From Candidatus Brachybacterium merdavium (GTDB taxonomy: Bacteria > Actinomycetota > Actinomycetes > Actinomycetales > Dermabacteraceae), in NCBI GenBank assembly GCA_019118275.1, contig DWZH01000053.1, positions 62,001 through 126,000 on the forward strand: DNA of 64,000 nucleotides, in the 5' to 3' direction. The notes below the pieces were generated by a model. It worked only from the letters and a program-made list of their open reading frames with translations, did no database searches and was not told the DNA's origin. Within the stretch, counting starts at the first letter, position 1; each line of letters begins with the position of its first letter. This document shows, in pieces, positions 31,489 through 40,292 of the stretch. The position numbers were made by a program, and so were the translations under genes.

Positions 31489-32754
31489 ATGCCCCGTCGT
31501 CGCCCTCTCCGTGCCCGCCCGACCCCGCCCGGACAAGGACTGGAACCGGCAGTGTCTCCCGGACACGGACCGGAAGCGGCCTGTTCGCGGATCGCTCGTC
31601 GCGGCGTCCTGTTCGGCGCCCCTGCCGCCCTGCTGGCCGGGTGCGGGATGCTCGGCGCCGGTGAGGAACAGGCACCGACTGCCGGCCAGGGACCCGCCGG
31701 GGAAGCGGGGGCCGACGGTGCTGATGAGGTGGACGACGGCCAGGAGGCCGAGCTGATCGAGGATCACCCCTCCGGCACGGCCACGGTCACCCTCGACGGG
31801 GTGGTCATCGAGGACGTGATGGACGTCGGAGACCTGGTTGAGCCCCTCGACGATTCCCAGACCCTGCTCCACCCCCTCGCTGCGGTCACCGTCACCGGCA
31901 TGGCGCTGCTGCATGAGCTGACCCCTGAGAGGTTCACCGAGCTGACCGGCCAGGACGTGCCCCCGTCGGACGATGACGAGGACACCGAAGCCACCGTGAT
32001 CCGGCCCGGTGACCTGAAGGCCTTCCTCGTCGCCACCTGGGAGTCCACCGACTCCGAGTGGCGGCCCAGCAGCACGGGCGGGTTGACGACCCTGAGCCTC
32101 GCGGTCGGCGGCAATGTCGAGACCCGGCTGGTCCGCCCTCGCACCGAGGAGACCGAGCACAGCGGAGCGGTGCTGCTGACCGTCCCCGCCTCCCCTCAGC
32201 CCGAGGCGGCGACCGTGCATGCGGAGACCGACGACGGGACGCAGCAGATCTCCCTGGTCGACGGATCGATCGTCTCCACCGTCGCCCCTCGCCAGTACGT
32301 CGGCGACCTCGAGGCACGGGTCAGCGATGCCGACGTCATCGATGTCGAGATCTCCGACGGTTTCGCCTCCGAGGTGATGCACCTGCGCGGCACAGTGGAC
32401 TCCGCCTACCTCACGCCGTACATCGGCGGTGGCCACTCGTACGGCGGCTCCCTGGGATGGGCCGACGAGGACGAGATCTTCGTGGTGGTACAGCTGGACT
32501 GGGACAAGGACTTCTCTGCGAACGTGGACGATCTCAGCCGGATCGTGCTGCAGCTGCCGGACGGCACCGAGATCACGCCGGAGCAGGAGGAGTCCCAGAC
32601 CTTCGGCGATCACACCGACAACGTGGCGACCTTCGTGATGCCCGCCGACACCGAGTCCGCGACCGTGGCGATCACCCCGCGCTTCCAGAAGGTCCTCGAC
32701 AAAGAGTTCGACGAGACCCACGACCCGATCACCGCGACGCTCACCTTCCTGTGA
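31489..32754 (+). CDS. secreted lipoprotein of unknown function
   Basis: 421 aa. The N-terminus is long and basic; an Arg-Arg pair (SRIARRGVLFGAPAALLAGCG) followed by a lipobox LAGC at about residue 52 suggests a Tat-exported lipoprotein. The mature protein starts with an acidic Gly/Ala/Glu linker. About 330 residues follow that look beta-rich (alternating Val/Thr/Asp, for example LAVGGNVETRLV and VIDVEISDGF), in at least two sandwich-like halves. No family recognised. The stop is followed by a 220-bp GC-rich spacer before the convergent cyclophilin gene. Start may lie further in, since no good ribosome-binding site precedes 31489. Confidence 0.75.
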   Translation: MPRRRPLRARPTPPGQGLEPAVSPGHGPEAACSRIARRGVLFGAPAALLAGCGMLGAGEEQAPTAGQGPAGEAGADGADEVDDGQEAELIEDHPSGTATVTLDGVVIEDVMDVGDLVEPLDDSQTLLHPLAAVTVTGMALLHELTPERFTELTGQDVPPSDDDEDTEATVIRPGDLKAFLVATWESTDSEWRPSSTGGLTTLSLAVGGNVETRLVRPRTEETEHSGAVLLTVPASPQPEAATVHAETDDGTQQISLVDGSIVSTVAPRQYVGDLEARVSDADVIDVEISDGFASEVMHLRGTVDSAYLTPYIGGGHSYGGSLGWADEDEIFVVVQLDWDKDFSANVDDLSRIVLQLPDGTEITPEQEESQTFGDHTDNVATFVMPADTESATVAITPRFQKVLDKEFDETHDPITATLTFL

Positions 32755-32981
32755 GGCACCGCCCTCCCTCTGCGGCGCCGATCGGCCGTCGCATGAGGCG
32801 CCGCCCGCCTCAGCCGCAGGTCACGCACGGCTCGAAGGGAGGGTGGGGGCCGTGGGGAGCCGGCAGTCACCGCCGCCGGACGCGGGATCGCCGCCGGCAC
32901 GCGGGCAACCGGCGAGCACCGGCACTGCCCGGGCGCCGACGGCGACCGTGGCGAGCGGGCCCAGCCGGCCCGCCCCGATGA

Positions 32982-33518
32982 TCACTTCTCGATCGTCACC
33001 GACTGGATGACGACGTCCTCGAGGGGACGGTCGCGCATGTCGGTCTTGGCCGAGCCGATCGTGTCGACGACCTTCTTGGACTCCTCATCGTCGACCTGGC
33101 CGAACACGGTGTGCTTGCCCTGCAGGTGCGGGGTCGGGCCCAGGGTGATGAAGAACTGCGAGCCATTGGTGCCCGAGGGCCGGCCGGTGATGGCGTTCAT
33201 GCGCTTGCCGGCATTGGCCATGGCCAGCACGTAGGGCTCGTTGAAGTTCTTCTCGGAGATCTCGTCGTCGAAGTTGTAGCCGGGGCCGCCGGTGCCGGTG
33301 CCCAGCGGGTCCCCGCCCTGGATCATGAAGCCGGAGATCACGCGGTGGAAGACGACGCCGTCGTAGAAGGGGCGGGAGACCTTCTCGCCCGACTCCGGAT
33401 CGGTGAACTCGCGGGTGCCCTCGGACAGGCCCACGAAGTTGTCGACCGTCTTGGGGGCGTGGTCGGGGAACAGCTCGAGCCGGATGTCCCCGTGATTGGT
33501 GTGAAGCGTTGCGAACAT
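32982..33518 (-). CDS. ppiA: cyclophilin-type peptidyl-prolyl cis-trans isomerase
   Basis: Speeds proline isomerisation in protein folding; cytosolic (no signal). 178 aa, single cyclophilin domain: TLHTNHGDIRLELFPDHAPK, the active-site stretch FYDGVVFHRVISGFMIQGGD with the catalytic arginine, GSQFFITLGPTPHLQGKHTV, and FGQV. ATG 33518 has GAGGA 7 bases upstream; a longer in-frame reading to 33737 has no support. Its position beside the coiled protein at 33821 and close to the rhomboid gene matches oriC-proximal synteny in other actinobacteria. Confidence 0.93.
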   Translation of the reverse strand: MFATLHTNHGDIRLELFPDHAPKTVDNFVGLSEGTREFTDPESGEKVSRPFYDGVVFHRVISGFMIQGGDPLGTGTGGPGYNFDDEISEKNFNEPYVLAMANAGKRMNAITGRPSGTNGSQFFITLGPTPHLQGKHTVFGQVDDEESKKVVDTIGSAKTDMRDRPLEDVVIQSVTIEK

Positions 33519-33820
33519 GCGCTCATCCTCGCATACGGGCGCGAGGGCGGAACCGGCGGTGCGGCCGAGGGCAGAACCGGCGGTGCGGCCCTGCGCGGAA
33601 GCGCCGGGCAGGACTGAAGCGACAGCGTGGGCGGCCTCGACGGCGCGGGCCGTCAGCCCCGGGGCCGGTATGCACATCGGCGGCTGACCGAACGTCTGGG
33701 AACACTGTCGGATGGTCGCGTTAGAGTTGTGCCACACGGATCACGGTGGCGCGCCTGTCATGGTGGTCCAGGGACCGCCGTCGGCCCGACCCGACGGATA
33801 TCATCGAAAGGGGAACGCTC

Positions 33821-34606
33821 ATGGCCCTGACCAAGAAGCGGGAAGCCAAGAAGGCCAAGAAGCACGCCGCGAAGTCCCTCGAGGCCGCGGGGAGCACCAC
33901 TCAGAGGGCCGAGAAGGCCGTCGACGAGCTGCAGAAGCTGGCCGCGCAGGTCGGCCCCGTGGTCTCCGAGGGGGCTCGTGAGGCTCGCAGCAAGGCCTCC
34001 GGCTTCTACGACCAGTACGCGCCCGAGGTCCAGCAGAAGCTGCGGGACCAGGGCGACCGGCTCTCCGAGCTGGGCCAGAACCTCGGCCCGCGCGCCGACA
34101 AGTTCGTCCACGACGTGCAGGACGATTACCTCCCTCGTGCCCGTCGGACCGCCGAGACCACCGGCAACGTGCTCAAGGCCGCGGCCGGTGCCGCCCGCCA
34201 GGAGTTCGACAAGGGCCAGGGCGACATCAAGTCGGCCGCGCTGACCCCGGTGCCGAAGAAGAAGGGCCGCACCGGCAAGGTGCTGCTCATCGTGGGCCTG
34301 GCCGCCGCCGGTGCTGCGGCGGGTTACATCGTCTGGCAGAAGACCCGTCCGGTGGAGGACCCCTGGGCTCCGCCGGCCGACTTCGCCCGCGCTCACTACC
34401 CGGCCTCGGCCGCGAGCGACTCGGACTCCTCGACCGTCTCCGACACAGTCGGCTCGGCCGACGCCGGAGACGTGGCCCAGGCCCTGAAGGCCGATGACCG
34501 CAGCTCGGACACCACTCCGAACGAGGCCCAGGCCGACTCCGATTCCGATGCCTCGCAGGCCGACGACTCCGGTGAGCCCCGCGGCACCCACCGCGGCGAG
34601 GCCTGA
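33821..34606 (+). CDS. single-pass membrane protein with long helical domain (DUF5324-like architecture)
   Basis: 261 aa. A Lys-rich start (ALTKKREAKKAKKHAAKSLE) is followed by about 120 residues of Ala/Glu/Gln/Arg-rich amphipathic helix resembling apolipoprotein or LEA-type repeats. One membrane helix (VLLIVGLAAAGAAAGYIVW, about 155-175) comes next, then PVEDPWAPP and a Ser/Asp-rich acidic tail. AAGGGG 7 bases upstream sets the start. Streptomyces proteins of like design (DUF5324) lie beside ppiA; I infer kinship from design and place, not from strong sequence likeness. Role unknown; may contact membrane or wall. Two tandem hairpins follow. Confidence 0.7.
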   Translation: MALTKKREAKKAKKHAAKSLEAAGSTTQRAEKAVDELQKLAAQVGPVVSEGAREARSKASGFYDQYAPEVQQKLRDQGDRLSELGQNLGPRADKFVHDVQDDYLPRARRTAETTGNVLKAAAGAARQEFDKGQGDIKSAALTPVPKKKGRTGKVLLIVGLAAAGAAAGYIVWQKTRPVEDPWAPPADFARAHYPASAASDSDSSTVSDTVGSADAGDVAQALKADDRSSDTTPNEAQADSDSDASQADDSGEPRGTHRGEA

Positions 34607-34620
34607 GCTGTCCGTGACCC

Positions 34621-34695
34621 GTCGGCGCTGAGACGCCGACCGGCCGGCAGGTGCACGGCGCGGCGATCCCGTCCCCGGACGGTGATCGCCGCGCC
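34621..34695 (+). terminator. tandem terminator hairpins
   Basis: First hairpin: GTCGGCG/CGCCGAC (34621-34640). Second: GGCGCGGCGATC (34657-34668) with GATCGCCGCGCC (34684-34695). Confidence 0.7.
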
Positions 34696-34766
34696 GTCGC
34701 CATGTCCAGGGCCCTTCCCGCCGGCCGCGACATGCGGCCGGGTCGCGGAGTCGATACCCTGCGCTC

Positions 34767-35444
34767 ATGTCGGTCTCCGAGCTCTCGGCGAGCAGTCAGA
34801 ACTACCTCAAGGCGATCTGGAACCTGCAGGAATGGTCCGAGGAGCCGGTGACCGCGACCGTCCTGGCGGCGAAGGTCGGGGTGCGCCTGTCGACCGCCTC
34901 GGACGCGGTCAAGAAGCTGGCCGGGCAGGGCCTGCTCGAGCACACCCCCTACGGCGCGGTCTCCCTGTCCACGACGGGGCGCAGCTACGCGGTCGCGATG
35001 GTGCGCCGCCATCGTTTGATCGAGACCTTCCTGGTCAGCGTGCTCGGTTACCGCTGGGACCAGGTCCACGACGAGGCCGAGACGCTCGAGCACGCGGTCT
35101 CCGACTTCATGATCGAGCGGATCGACGAGCACCTCGACCATCCCGACCGGGACCCGCACGGGGATCCGATCCCGTCGGCCGACGGCACCGTCCACCGTCC
35201 CGAGGCGATCCCGCTGACCGGCCTGGAGCCGGGCCGACGCGCCCGGGTGGAGCGGATCTCCGACGCGGACCCCGAGCTGCTCCAGTTCTTCGCGCAGCAC
35301 GGGGTCGGGGTCGGCACCGAGCTCGAGGCGCGAGCCGGTTCACCGTTCTCCGGATCCCTCGGCGTGCTGGTCGGCGGGGGGACCGAGGTGCTCCCGCTGG
35401 GGACGGCCGCCACCGACGCCGTCCGGGTCACGCCCCTGGGCTGA
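34767..35444 (+). CDS. mntR: DtxR/MntR-family metal-dependent transcriptional regulator
   Basis: Metal-sensing repressor, 225 aa. Winged helix at the start (SASSQNYLKAIWNLQEW, then VRLSTASDAVKKLAGQGLLE as recognition helix). A dimerisation and metal-binding domain follows (AMVRRHRLIETFLVSVLGY, then HDEAETLEHAVSD with the usual ligands). The C-terminal SH3/FeoA-like domain spans about 145-220. It lies tail-to-tail with the metal importer operon and overlaps its last gene by 17 bp. This makes it the likely regulator of that operon, hence MntR rather than the iron regulator IdeR. ATG 34767 has TACCCT 6 nt upstream (leaderless). Confidence 0.88.
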   Translation: MSVSELSASSQNYLKAIWNLQEWSEEPVTATVLAAKVGVRLSTASDAVKKLAGQGLLEHTPYGAVSLSTTGRSYAVAMVRRHRLIETFLVSVLGYRWDQVHDEAETLEHAVSDFMIERIDEHLDHPDRDPHGDPIPSADGTVHRPEAIPLTGLEPGRRARVERISDADPELLQFFAQHGVGVGTELEARAGSPFSGSLGVLVGGGTEVLPLGTAATDAVRVTPLG

Positions 35445-36351
35445 GCCCGGCTCCCGCTCCGGGCAGCGAGGTCCGCGCAGCGTCCGGCGCCTGGGGCCCG
35501 CGGAGCCGGACCCGGCGTGCGATGCGCGTGCCGCAGAGCACGGCGGCGAACAGCAGCCCGTAGAACACCGCCATCCCCGCGCTGGTGGCGGCATCGAACC
35601 GGTAGGCGATCCGGAACCCGGCCAGCGCCCCGCCCGCGGCGAACGCGATCGTCAGGACGATCATCGGGGCCAGGCGCCGGGTCAGCAGGTGGGCGGTGGC
35701 CGGCGGGGCCACCATCAGGGCGATCACCAGGATCGCCCCGGCGGCGTGGAACGCGGCGGTGACCGTCACCGACACGAGGAACATGAACGCCGCGTTCACC
35801 GCGCCGGTCCGGATCCCCAGGGCCATCGCGAAGCGCGGATCGAAGGTGGTCACCTTCAGCGTGGGATACAGCAGCGTCACGGCCACGATGTTCACGAGCA
35901 GTACCGTGGCCATCACGTACAGGTACGGGGGTCCGATCGCGAGACCACCGACGGTCAGCTGTCCGATCGCGGCCAGGTTCAGGTCGCCGACCAGGACCGC
36001 ATGCGTGTCGAGGTGGACGTTCGCGAAGTTCACGGAGACCAGGATCACCCCACCGCTGAACAGGGCGGGGAAGACCAGTCCCTGCGGCGCGTCCCCGGTG
36101 AGCAGGCCGGTGCGGGTGAGCCACTCGCTGCCCAGGACCACCACCAGGCCCGCCAGGGCGGCACCGAGGATCAGCAGCGGGGATTCGAGGTCGCGGGTGA
36201 TGAAGTACCCGACCACGATCCCCGGCAGCACCGCGTGGCTGATCGCATCGACCAGCATCGAGTTCTTCCGCAGCACCACGAACACACCGGGCAGGGCGCA
36301 GGCCACCGCGGTGACCACCGCCAGCGCACTGGCTCCCAGCACGAAGCTCAT
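35428..36351 (-). CDS. metal ABC transporter permease 2 (ABC-3 family)
   Basis: Integral membrane channel subunit, 307 aa, about eight to nine helices. The typical ABC-3 loop DAISHAVLPGIVVGYF and MVAPPATAHLLT are present. ATG 36351 overlaps the stop of permease 1 (ATGA), so the two permeases are coupled and probably form a heterodimer. The last 20 residues (Ala/Pro/Gly-rich) are encoded in the region overlapping the convergent mntR gene. Confidence 0.92.
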   Translation of the reverse strand: MSFVLGASALAVVTAVACALPGVFVVLRKNSMLVDAISHAVLPGIVVGYFITRDLESPLLILGAALAGLVVVLGSEWLTRTGLLTGDAPQGLVFPALFSGGVILVSVNFANVHLDTHAVLVGDLNLAAIGQLTVGGLAIGPPYLYVMATVLLVNIVAVTLLYPTLKVTTFDPRFAMALGIRTGAVNAAFMFLVSVTVTAAFHAAGAILVIALMVAPPATAHLLTRRLAPMIVLTIAFAAGGALAGFRIAYRFDAATSAGMAVFYGLLFAAVLCGTRIARRVRLRGPQAPDAARTSLPGAGAGLSPGA

Positions 36352-37361
36352 CTCGTCCCTCCCTCGCCGGAGGGGACGGTACGCCTCGCGCCGGAGGGGG
36401 CGGCACGCCTCGCGCCGACGCGAGCAGGGCACCCGTGGTCGGTTGGAGCGCAGAGCTCGGCCCGCAGCTGTTCCCGGGCCCTGCGCCGGGCCAGCAGCCG
36501 GCCGATCAGGCTGCGGCGGGGAGCGGCCAGCAGCGACACCAGGAAGATCGTGCACAGGGTCAGCACGATCACCGGGCCCGTCGGCATCGGCCCCAGTGCG
36601 ATCGAGATATAGGCCCCCAGCCCGCTGCCGACGGCACCGATCCCGGCCGAGAGCATTACCATCGCCGGAAGCGTCCTGGTCCACTGCCGGGCGGCAGCCG
36701 GGGGCGTCACCACGAAGGCGACCATCAGCACCAGCCCGACCGCCTTCACCCCGATCACCGTGCCGATCACGATGGTCACGAACATCAGGGTGTCGAAGCA
36801 GCGAGCGCTGAAGCCCAGCACGCTGGCGTGGCCCGGGTCGAAGGTGCGGATGGCGAACTCCTTCCAGCACACCACCATCACGGCCAGCACGACCGCGCCG
36901 ACCACGATGCTGGTGCGCAGATCCGCCCAGGTCAGGACCGAGGCGTTGCCGAACAGGTAGTCCTGGATCCCGCCCTTGCCCGGGAACGCGCCTGCCGAGA
37001 TCACCCGCATCAGCAGCATCCCGGCCCCGAAGAAGGTGGTCAGGGTGACCGCCATGGCGGTATCGATGCGGATCTTGGACAGACGGGTGACCAGATTGGC
37101 CAGCAGGGCGGCGGCGGTGCCCACCATCACGGCGCCCAGGATCAGCCCGATCATGGCGCGGCCGTCGGCCCCGATCGCGACGGCGGCAAGGAAGGCCAGC
37201 AGGGTGCCCGGGAGCGCCGAATGGGAGACGACATCACTGATCAGCGACTGTTTGCGCAGATAGGCGAAGGATCCCAGCGCACCGGCGACCAGACCGATCA
37301 CCGAGGTGCCCAGGAAGACCATGCGATAGGTGTGGTCCATCAGGAAGTCCAGCAGGGTCAT
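36348..37361 (-). CDS. metal ABC transporter permease 1 (ABC-3 family)
   Basis: 337 aa, about eight to nine helices, with SLISDVVSHSALPGTLLAFL and VVTPPAAARQWT as family marks. Starts at 37361, overlapping the last base of the ATPase stop codon. The C-terminal 50 residues are a basic, Arg/Ala/Pro-rich cytosolic tail encoded by a short repeat (about 36350-36430: GGTACGCCTCGCGCCGGAGG-like units), which looks like a late extension. Confidence 0.92.
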   Translation of the reverse strand: MTLLDFLMDHTYRMVFLGTSVIGLVAGALGSFAYLRKQSLISDVVSHSALPGTLLAFLAAVAIGADGRAMIGLILGAVMVGTAAALLANLVTRLSKIRIDTAMAVTLTTFFGAGMLLMRVISAGAFPGKGGIQDYLFGNASVLTWADLRTSIVVGAVVLAVMVVCWKEFAIRTFDPGHASVLGFSARCFDTLMFVTIVIGTVIGVKAVGLVLMVAFVVTPPAAARQWTRTLPAMVMLSAGIGAVGSGLGAYISIALGPMPTGPVIVLTLCTIFLVSLLAAPRRSLIGRLLARRRAREQLRAELCAPTDHGCPARVGARRAAPSGARRTVPSGEGGTR

Positions 37362-38107
37362 CAGATGCTCTCCAGGAAGGCATCGTCCCCGGCGGTCACG
37401 TCGTAGGCGGCGCGGATGTGCTCGGGGGTGAAGGCCTCCTGGGCCGGTCCCGAGGAGACCACCCGCCGGTTCAGCAGGGTCACGTGGTCGCAGATGTCGC
37501 GCACGGTGGCCAGGTCGTGATGGACGATCACCACGGTCCGCCCCTGCTCCCGCAGCCGGTGCAGCACCGCGACGATCGCCTGCTGGCTCTTCGCATCGAT
37601 GCCCTGGAACGGTTCGTCCATGACGTACAGCTCGGGTCCCTGCGCCAGCGCGCGAGCCAGGAACACGCGCTGCCGCTGTCCGCCGGAGAGCTCACCGATC
37701 TGCCGGCGGGCGAGGTCAGCGATCCCGGTCTGGTCCATCGCGTCCCGGGCGCGGTCGCGTTCGCGGCGGCCGGGTCGGCGCAGCGGGCCGAGCGCGGCGT
37801 AGGTGCCCATCGTGACCACATCGGCGACGGTGGTGGGGAAGTCCCAGTCCACGGTGGTGGCCTGCGGCATGTAGCCGACGCGGCGGCGCACCCGGGCCAG
37901 GCTCCGGCCGAAGAAGCGGGTGCGGCCCGTCAACGGGGTGACCAGTCCGAGCATCGCCGCGATCAGGGTGGATTTGCCGGCCCCGTTGGGGCCGACCACT
38001 CCCATCACCACACCGGTGGGGACGCGCAGGTCGACCTGGTGCAGCACCGGAACGGTGCCGTAGGCGACGCTCAGGTTCTCGGTGGTGCAGGCCGGCATGG
38101 CGCTCAC
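37361..38107 (-). CDS. metal ABC transporter ATP-binding protein
   Basis: 248 aa. Walker A GPNGAGKST, Q-loop YMPQA with the metal-importer stretch VDWDFPTTVADVVTMG, signature LSGGQRQRVFLARAL, Walker B LYVMDEPFQGID, and H-loop VIVHHDL. That set is typical of the MntB/SitB/ZnuC class. The GTG start overlaps the TGA of the binding-protein gene (GTGA), with GGAGG 9 bases upstream; ATG 38098 is too far from it. Confidence 0.95.
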   Translation of the reverse strand: MSAMPACTTENLSVAYGTVPVLHQVDLRVPTGVVMGVVGPNGAGKSTLIAAMLGLVTPLTGRTRFFGRSLARVRRRVGYMPQATTVDWDFPTTVADVVTMGTYAALGPLRRPGRRERDRARDAMDQTGIADLARRQIGELSGGQRQRVFLARALAQGPELYVMDEPFQGIDAKSQQAIVAVLHRLREQGRTVVIVHHDLATVRDICDHVTLLNRRVVSSGPAQEAFTPEHIRAAYDVTAGDDAFLESI

Positions 38108-39045
38108 CGCTGCTCACCTCCGAGGGCCTCGGCGACGGCCTCGGCGTTGTGGAGGAAGACGCCCAGGTAGGTGTCGAGCCCGGGCTCGCTGCCCAGGGAG
38201 TCGGCGTACAGCTCCTGCTCGGAGACCTCCACCTGCCAGCCACGGGCTTGCACGGCCTCCTGGAGGCTGGTGATCGCCTGCGGGTTCGCCTGATTGTCCT
38301 GGAAGATGACCGGCACCTCGTTCTCGGCGATCAGGTCCGCCAGTCCCGACAGCTCCGTGGGGCTGAGCGCGGCGTCGGTGGAGACGAAGTCGGTGGCGTG
38401 GACCTCGAGGTCGTAGGTCTGCCCGAAGTAGTTGAAGGCGTCGTGACCGGTGATCAGGATGCGGGGCTGCGGCACCGATTCCAGCAGCTCCTCGGCCTCC
38501 TCGGCGGCCTCCTCGATCTCCTCCTGGTAGGCGGCCGCGTTGCGCGCGTACTGCTCGGCGCCCTCGGGATCGACCTCGGAGAGCTTGTCAGCGATATACC
38601 CGACCACCAGCGACCACGCCTCGGGACTGTTCCACACGTGGGGATCGTGCAGAGCGTTGCCCTGGTCATCCCGCTCGGGCCAGTCCAGCAACAGCTCCGT
38701 CGGCAGCAGCTCGCCGACCGCGAGCTGCTGCTCGCCCCGGCTCTCGAGGAGGTCGTCCATGTGCGCCTCGAGGTGCAGACCGTTCCACAGCACGAGGTCG
38801 GAGTCCTGGATGGTCTCGATGTCCTGCGTGGAGGGCTGGTATGTGTGCGGGTCGCCGCCGGGGCCGACCATCGTGGTCACCTCGGCCTCGGGCGCGAGGG
38901 TGGCGACCGCGTCGGCGAGGTAGCCGGTGGTCGCGTACACGGTCAGCGGCTGCTCCCCCGTCCCGACGACGGCCGAGGAGCACGCGGCGAGCACCAGCGC
39001 CGCGACCCCGGCGAGAGCGGCGGCGAGCCGGTGGGCAGATTGCAT
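38104..39045 (-). CDS. metal ABC transporter substrate-binding lipoprotein (Mn/Zn class)
   Basis: First gene of the importer operon, 313 aa. Lipobox LAAC near residue 22. The metal ligands of the PsaA/MntC/ZnuA fold are visible: His in GGDPHTYQPS, His in LHDPHVWNSPE, His in ITGHDAFNYFG, Asp in IFQDNQANPQ. The long His-rich loop of many zinc proteins is absent, so manganese is favoured. The connecting helix is strongly acidic (EEIEEAAEEAEELLE). AAGGGAG five bases before ATG 39045 sets the start. A palindrome at 39069-39084 probably binds the adjacent DtxR/MntR-type regulator. Confidence 0.92.
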   Translation of the reverse strand: MQSAHRLAAALAGVAALVLAACSSAVVGTGEQPLTVYATTGYLADAVATLAPEAEVTTMVGPGGDPHTYQPSTQDIETIQDSDLVLWNGLHLEAHMDDLLESRGEQQLAVGELLPTELLLDWPERDDQGNALHDPHVWNSPEAWSLVVGYIADKLSEVDPEGAEQYARNAAAYQEEIEEAAEEAEELLESVPQPRILITGHDAFNYFGQTYDLEVHATDFVSTDAALSPTELSGLADLIAENEVPVIFQDNQANPQAITSLQEAVQARGWQVEVSEQELYADSLGSEPGLDTYLGVFLHNAEAVAEALGGEQR

Positions 39046-39068
39046 GGAAACTCCCTTAGAGGTCGATA

Positions 39069-39084
39069 CGAACTCAAATGTTCG
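39069..39084 (-). promoter_or_regulatory. candidate MntR operator upstream of the metal importer
   Basis: CGAAC-TCAAAT-GTTCG, a perfect 5-bp palindrome with a 6-bp AT-rich centre. It lies 24 bp before the first gene and just downstream of TACAAC/TACGGG -10-like hexamers on the minus strand. Confidence 0.55.
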
Positions 39085-39177
39085 ACATCCCGTAGTTGTA
39101 GCACAGTCGGGCCGGACTTCGACAATCGGCCAGGCCCGGCGCGCCGCCCACCGGGGCAGGATTCCTACACTGGCCCC

Positions 39178-40146
39178 ATGACCGCCGATCTCGCCGGCCG
39201 GGCACCTGGCGCCGCGGCGCCGCAGCCGGCCGCCCCGCCTCCCGGGCCGGGCGCCGGACGCTACGCCCCCTCCCCCAGTGGGGACCTGCATCTGGGGAAC
39301 CTGCGCACCGCGATCCTGGCCTGGGCGCTGGCCCGGCGATCCGGCCGCGCCTTCCATCTGCGGGTGGAGGATCTGGACCGGGTGCGCGAGGGGTCCGAGG
39401 CACGGCAGCTGGAGGACCTCCAGGCGCTGGGCATCGACTGGGACGGCCCGGTGGTCCATCAGTCCGCGCGAGGGGACGCCTACGACGCGGCGATCGGGCA
39501 GCTGCAGGCGGCAGGCCTGGTCTACGAGTGCTGCTGCACCCGCCGGGAGATCCAGGAGGCCCCCAGCGCCCCGCATGCTCCCCCCGGCGCCTACCCGGGG
39601 ACCTGTCGCGACCTCTCCCCCGCCCAGCTGGAGAGAGGCCGGGAGAAGATGCGGCGCCTGGGCCGGCAGCCCGCTCTGCGGCTGCGGTCCGAGGTGACCG
39701 AATGGAGCGTGCAGGACCTGTGGGCCGGAGAGACCACGGCCGCGGTCGACGACTTCGTGCTGCGCCGGGGGGACGGGACGGCGGCCTACAACCTCGCGGT
39801 GGTCGTCGACGACGCCGACGTCGGGGTGGATCAGGTGGTGCGGGCCGATGACCTGCTCTCCTCCGCACCCCGGCAGGCCTACCTCGCACTTCTGCTCGGA
39901 CTGCCCCAGCCCGGATACGCGCACGTCCCGCTGGCCGTGAACTCGGCGGGGGCACGGCTGGCCAAGCGGGACGGCGCGGTCACCCTGCGCGATCGCCTCG
40001 CCCGGGGGGAGAGCGCCGGGGATGTCGTCGAGCGGATCGGGCGATCGCTGGGGCTGCGCGGCTGCCGCAGCGCGGCCGATGTCCTCGATCGCTGGGAGCC
40101 CGCCTCCTCGCCCCGCTCCCCCTGGGTGGTGGCGCCGGAGAGCTGA
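39178..40146 (+). CDS. gluQ: glutamyl-Q tRNA(Asp) synthetase
   Basis: Attaches glutamate to queuosine in tRNA(Asp). 322 aa, lacking the anticodon-binding half of GluRS. HIGH motif variant in YAPSPSGDLHLGNLRTAILA, RVEDLDRVREG, a zinc site from YECCCTRREI with the later CRDL, and KMSKS equivalent LAKRDGAVTL. The first 25 residues are an Ala/Pro-rich extension. ATG 39178 has TACACT 6 nt upstream (leaderless). Divergent from the metal importer with only 132 bp between. Confidence 0.93.
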   Translation: MTADLAGRAPGAAAPQPAAPPPGPGAGRYAPSPSGDLHLGNLRTAILAWALARRSGRAFHLRVEDLDRVREGSEARQLEDLQALGIDWDGPVVHQSARGDAYDAAIGQLQAAGLVYECCCTRREIQEAPSAPHAPPGAYPGTCRDLSPAQLERGREKMRRLGRQPALRLRSEVTEWSVQDLWAGETTAAVDDFVLRRGDGTAAYNLAVVVDDADVGVDQVVRADDLLSSAPRQAYLALLLGLPQPGYAHVPLAVNSAGARLAKRDGAVTLRDRLARGESAGDVVERIGRSLGLRGCRSAADVLDRWEPASSPRSPWVVAPES

Positions 40147-40262
40147 GCCGCTGGGCTCCGGCCGCCGGGTCAGTAGGCTCCGCGACCAGCAGGTGTACGC
40201 GGAGAAGGCGCCGGAATGGAGCATATTCCGTGCCACATTCTCAGCGGACGCATTCCCCCACT

Positions 40263-40280
40263 CGATACATCTGTGTATCG
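40263..40280 (+). promoter_or_regulatory. perfect palindrome upstream of the YhgE/Pip gene
   Basis: CGATACA-TCTG-TGTATCG, 7-bp arms, ending 12 bp before the start codon and overlapping TATCGT. Position and shape suit a TetR-type repressor site; many YhgE/Pip genes have a TetR neighbour, but none is adjacent here. Confidence 0.65.
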
Positions 40281-40292
40281 TCGCCGGATGTG

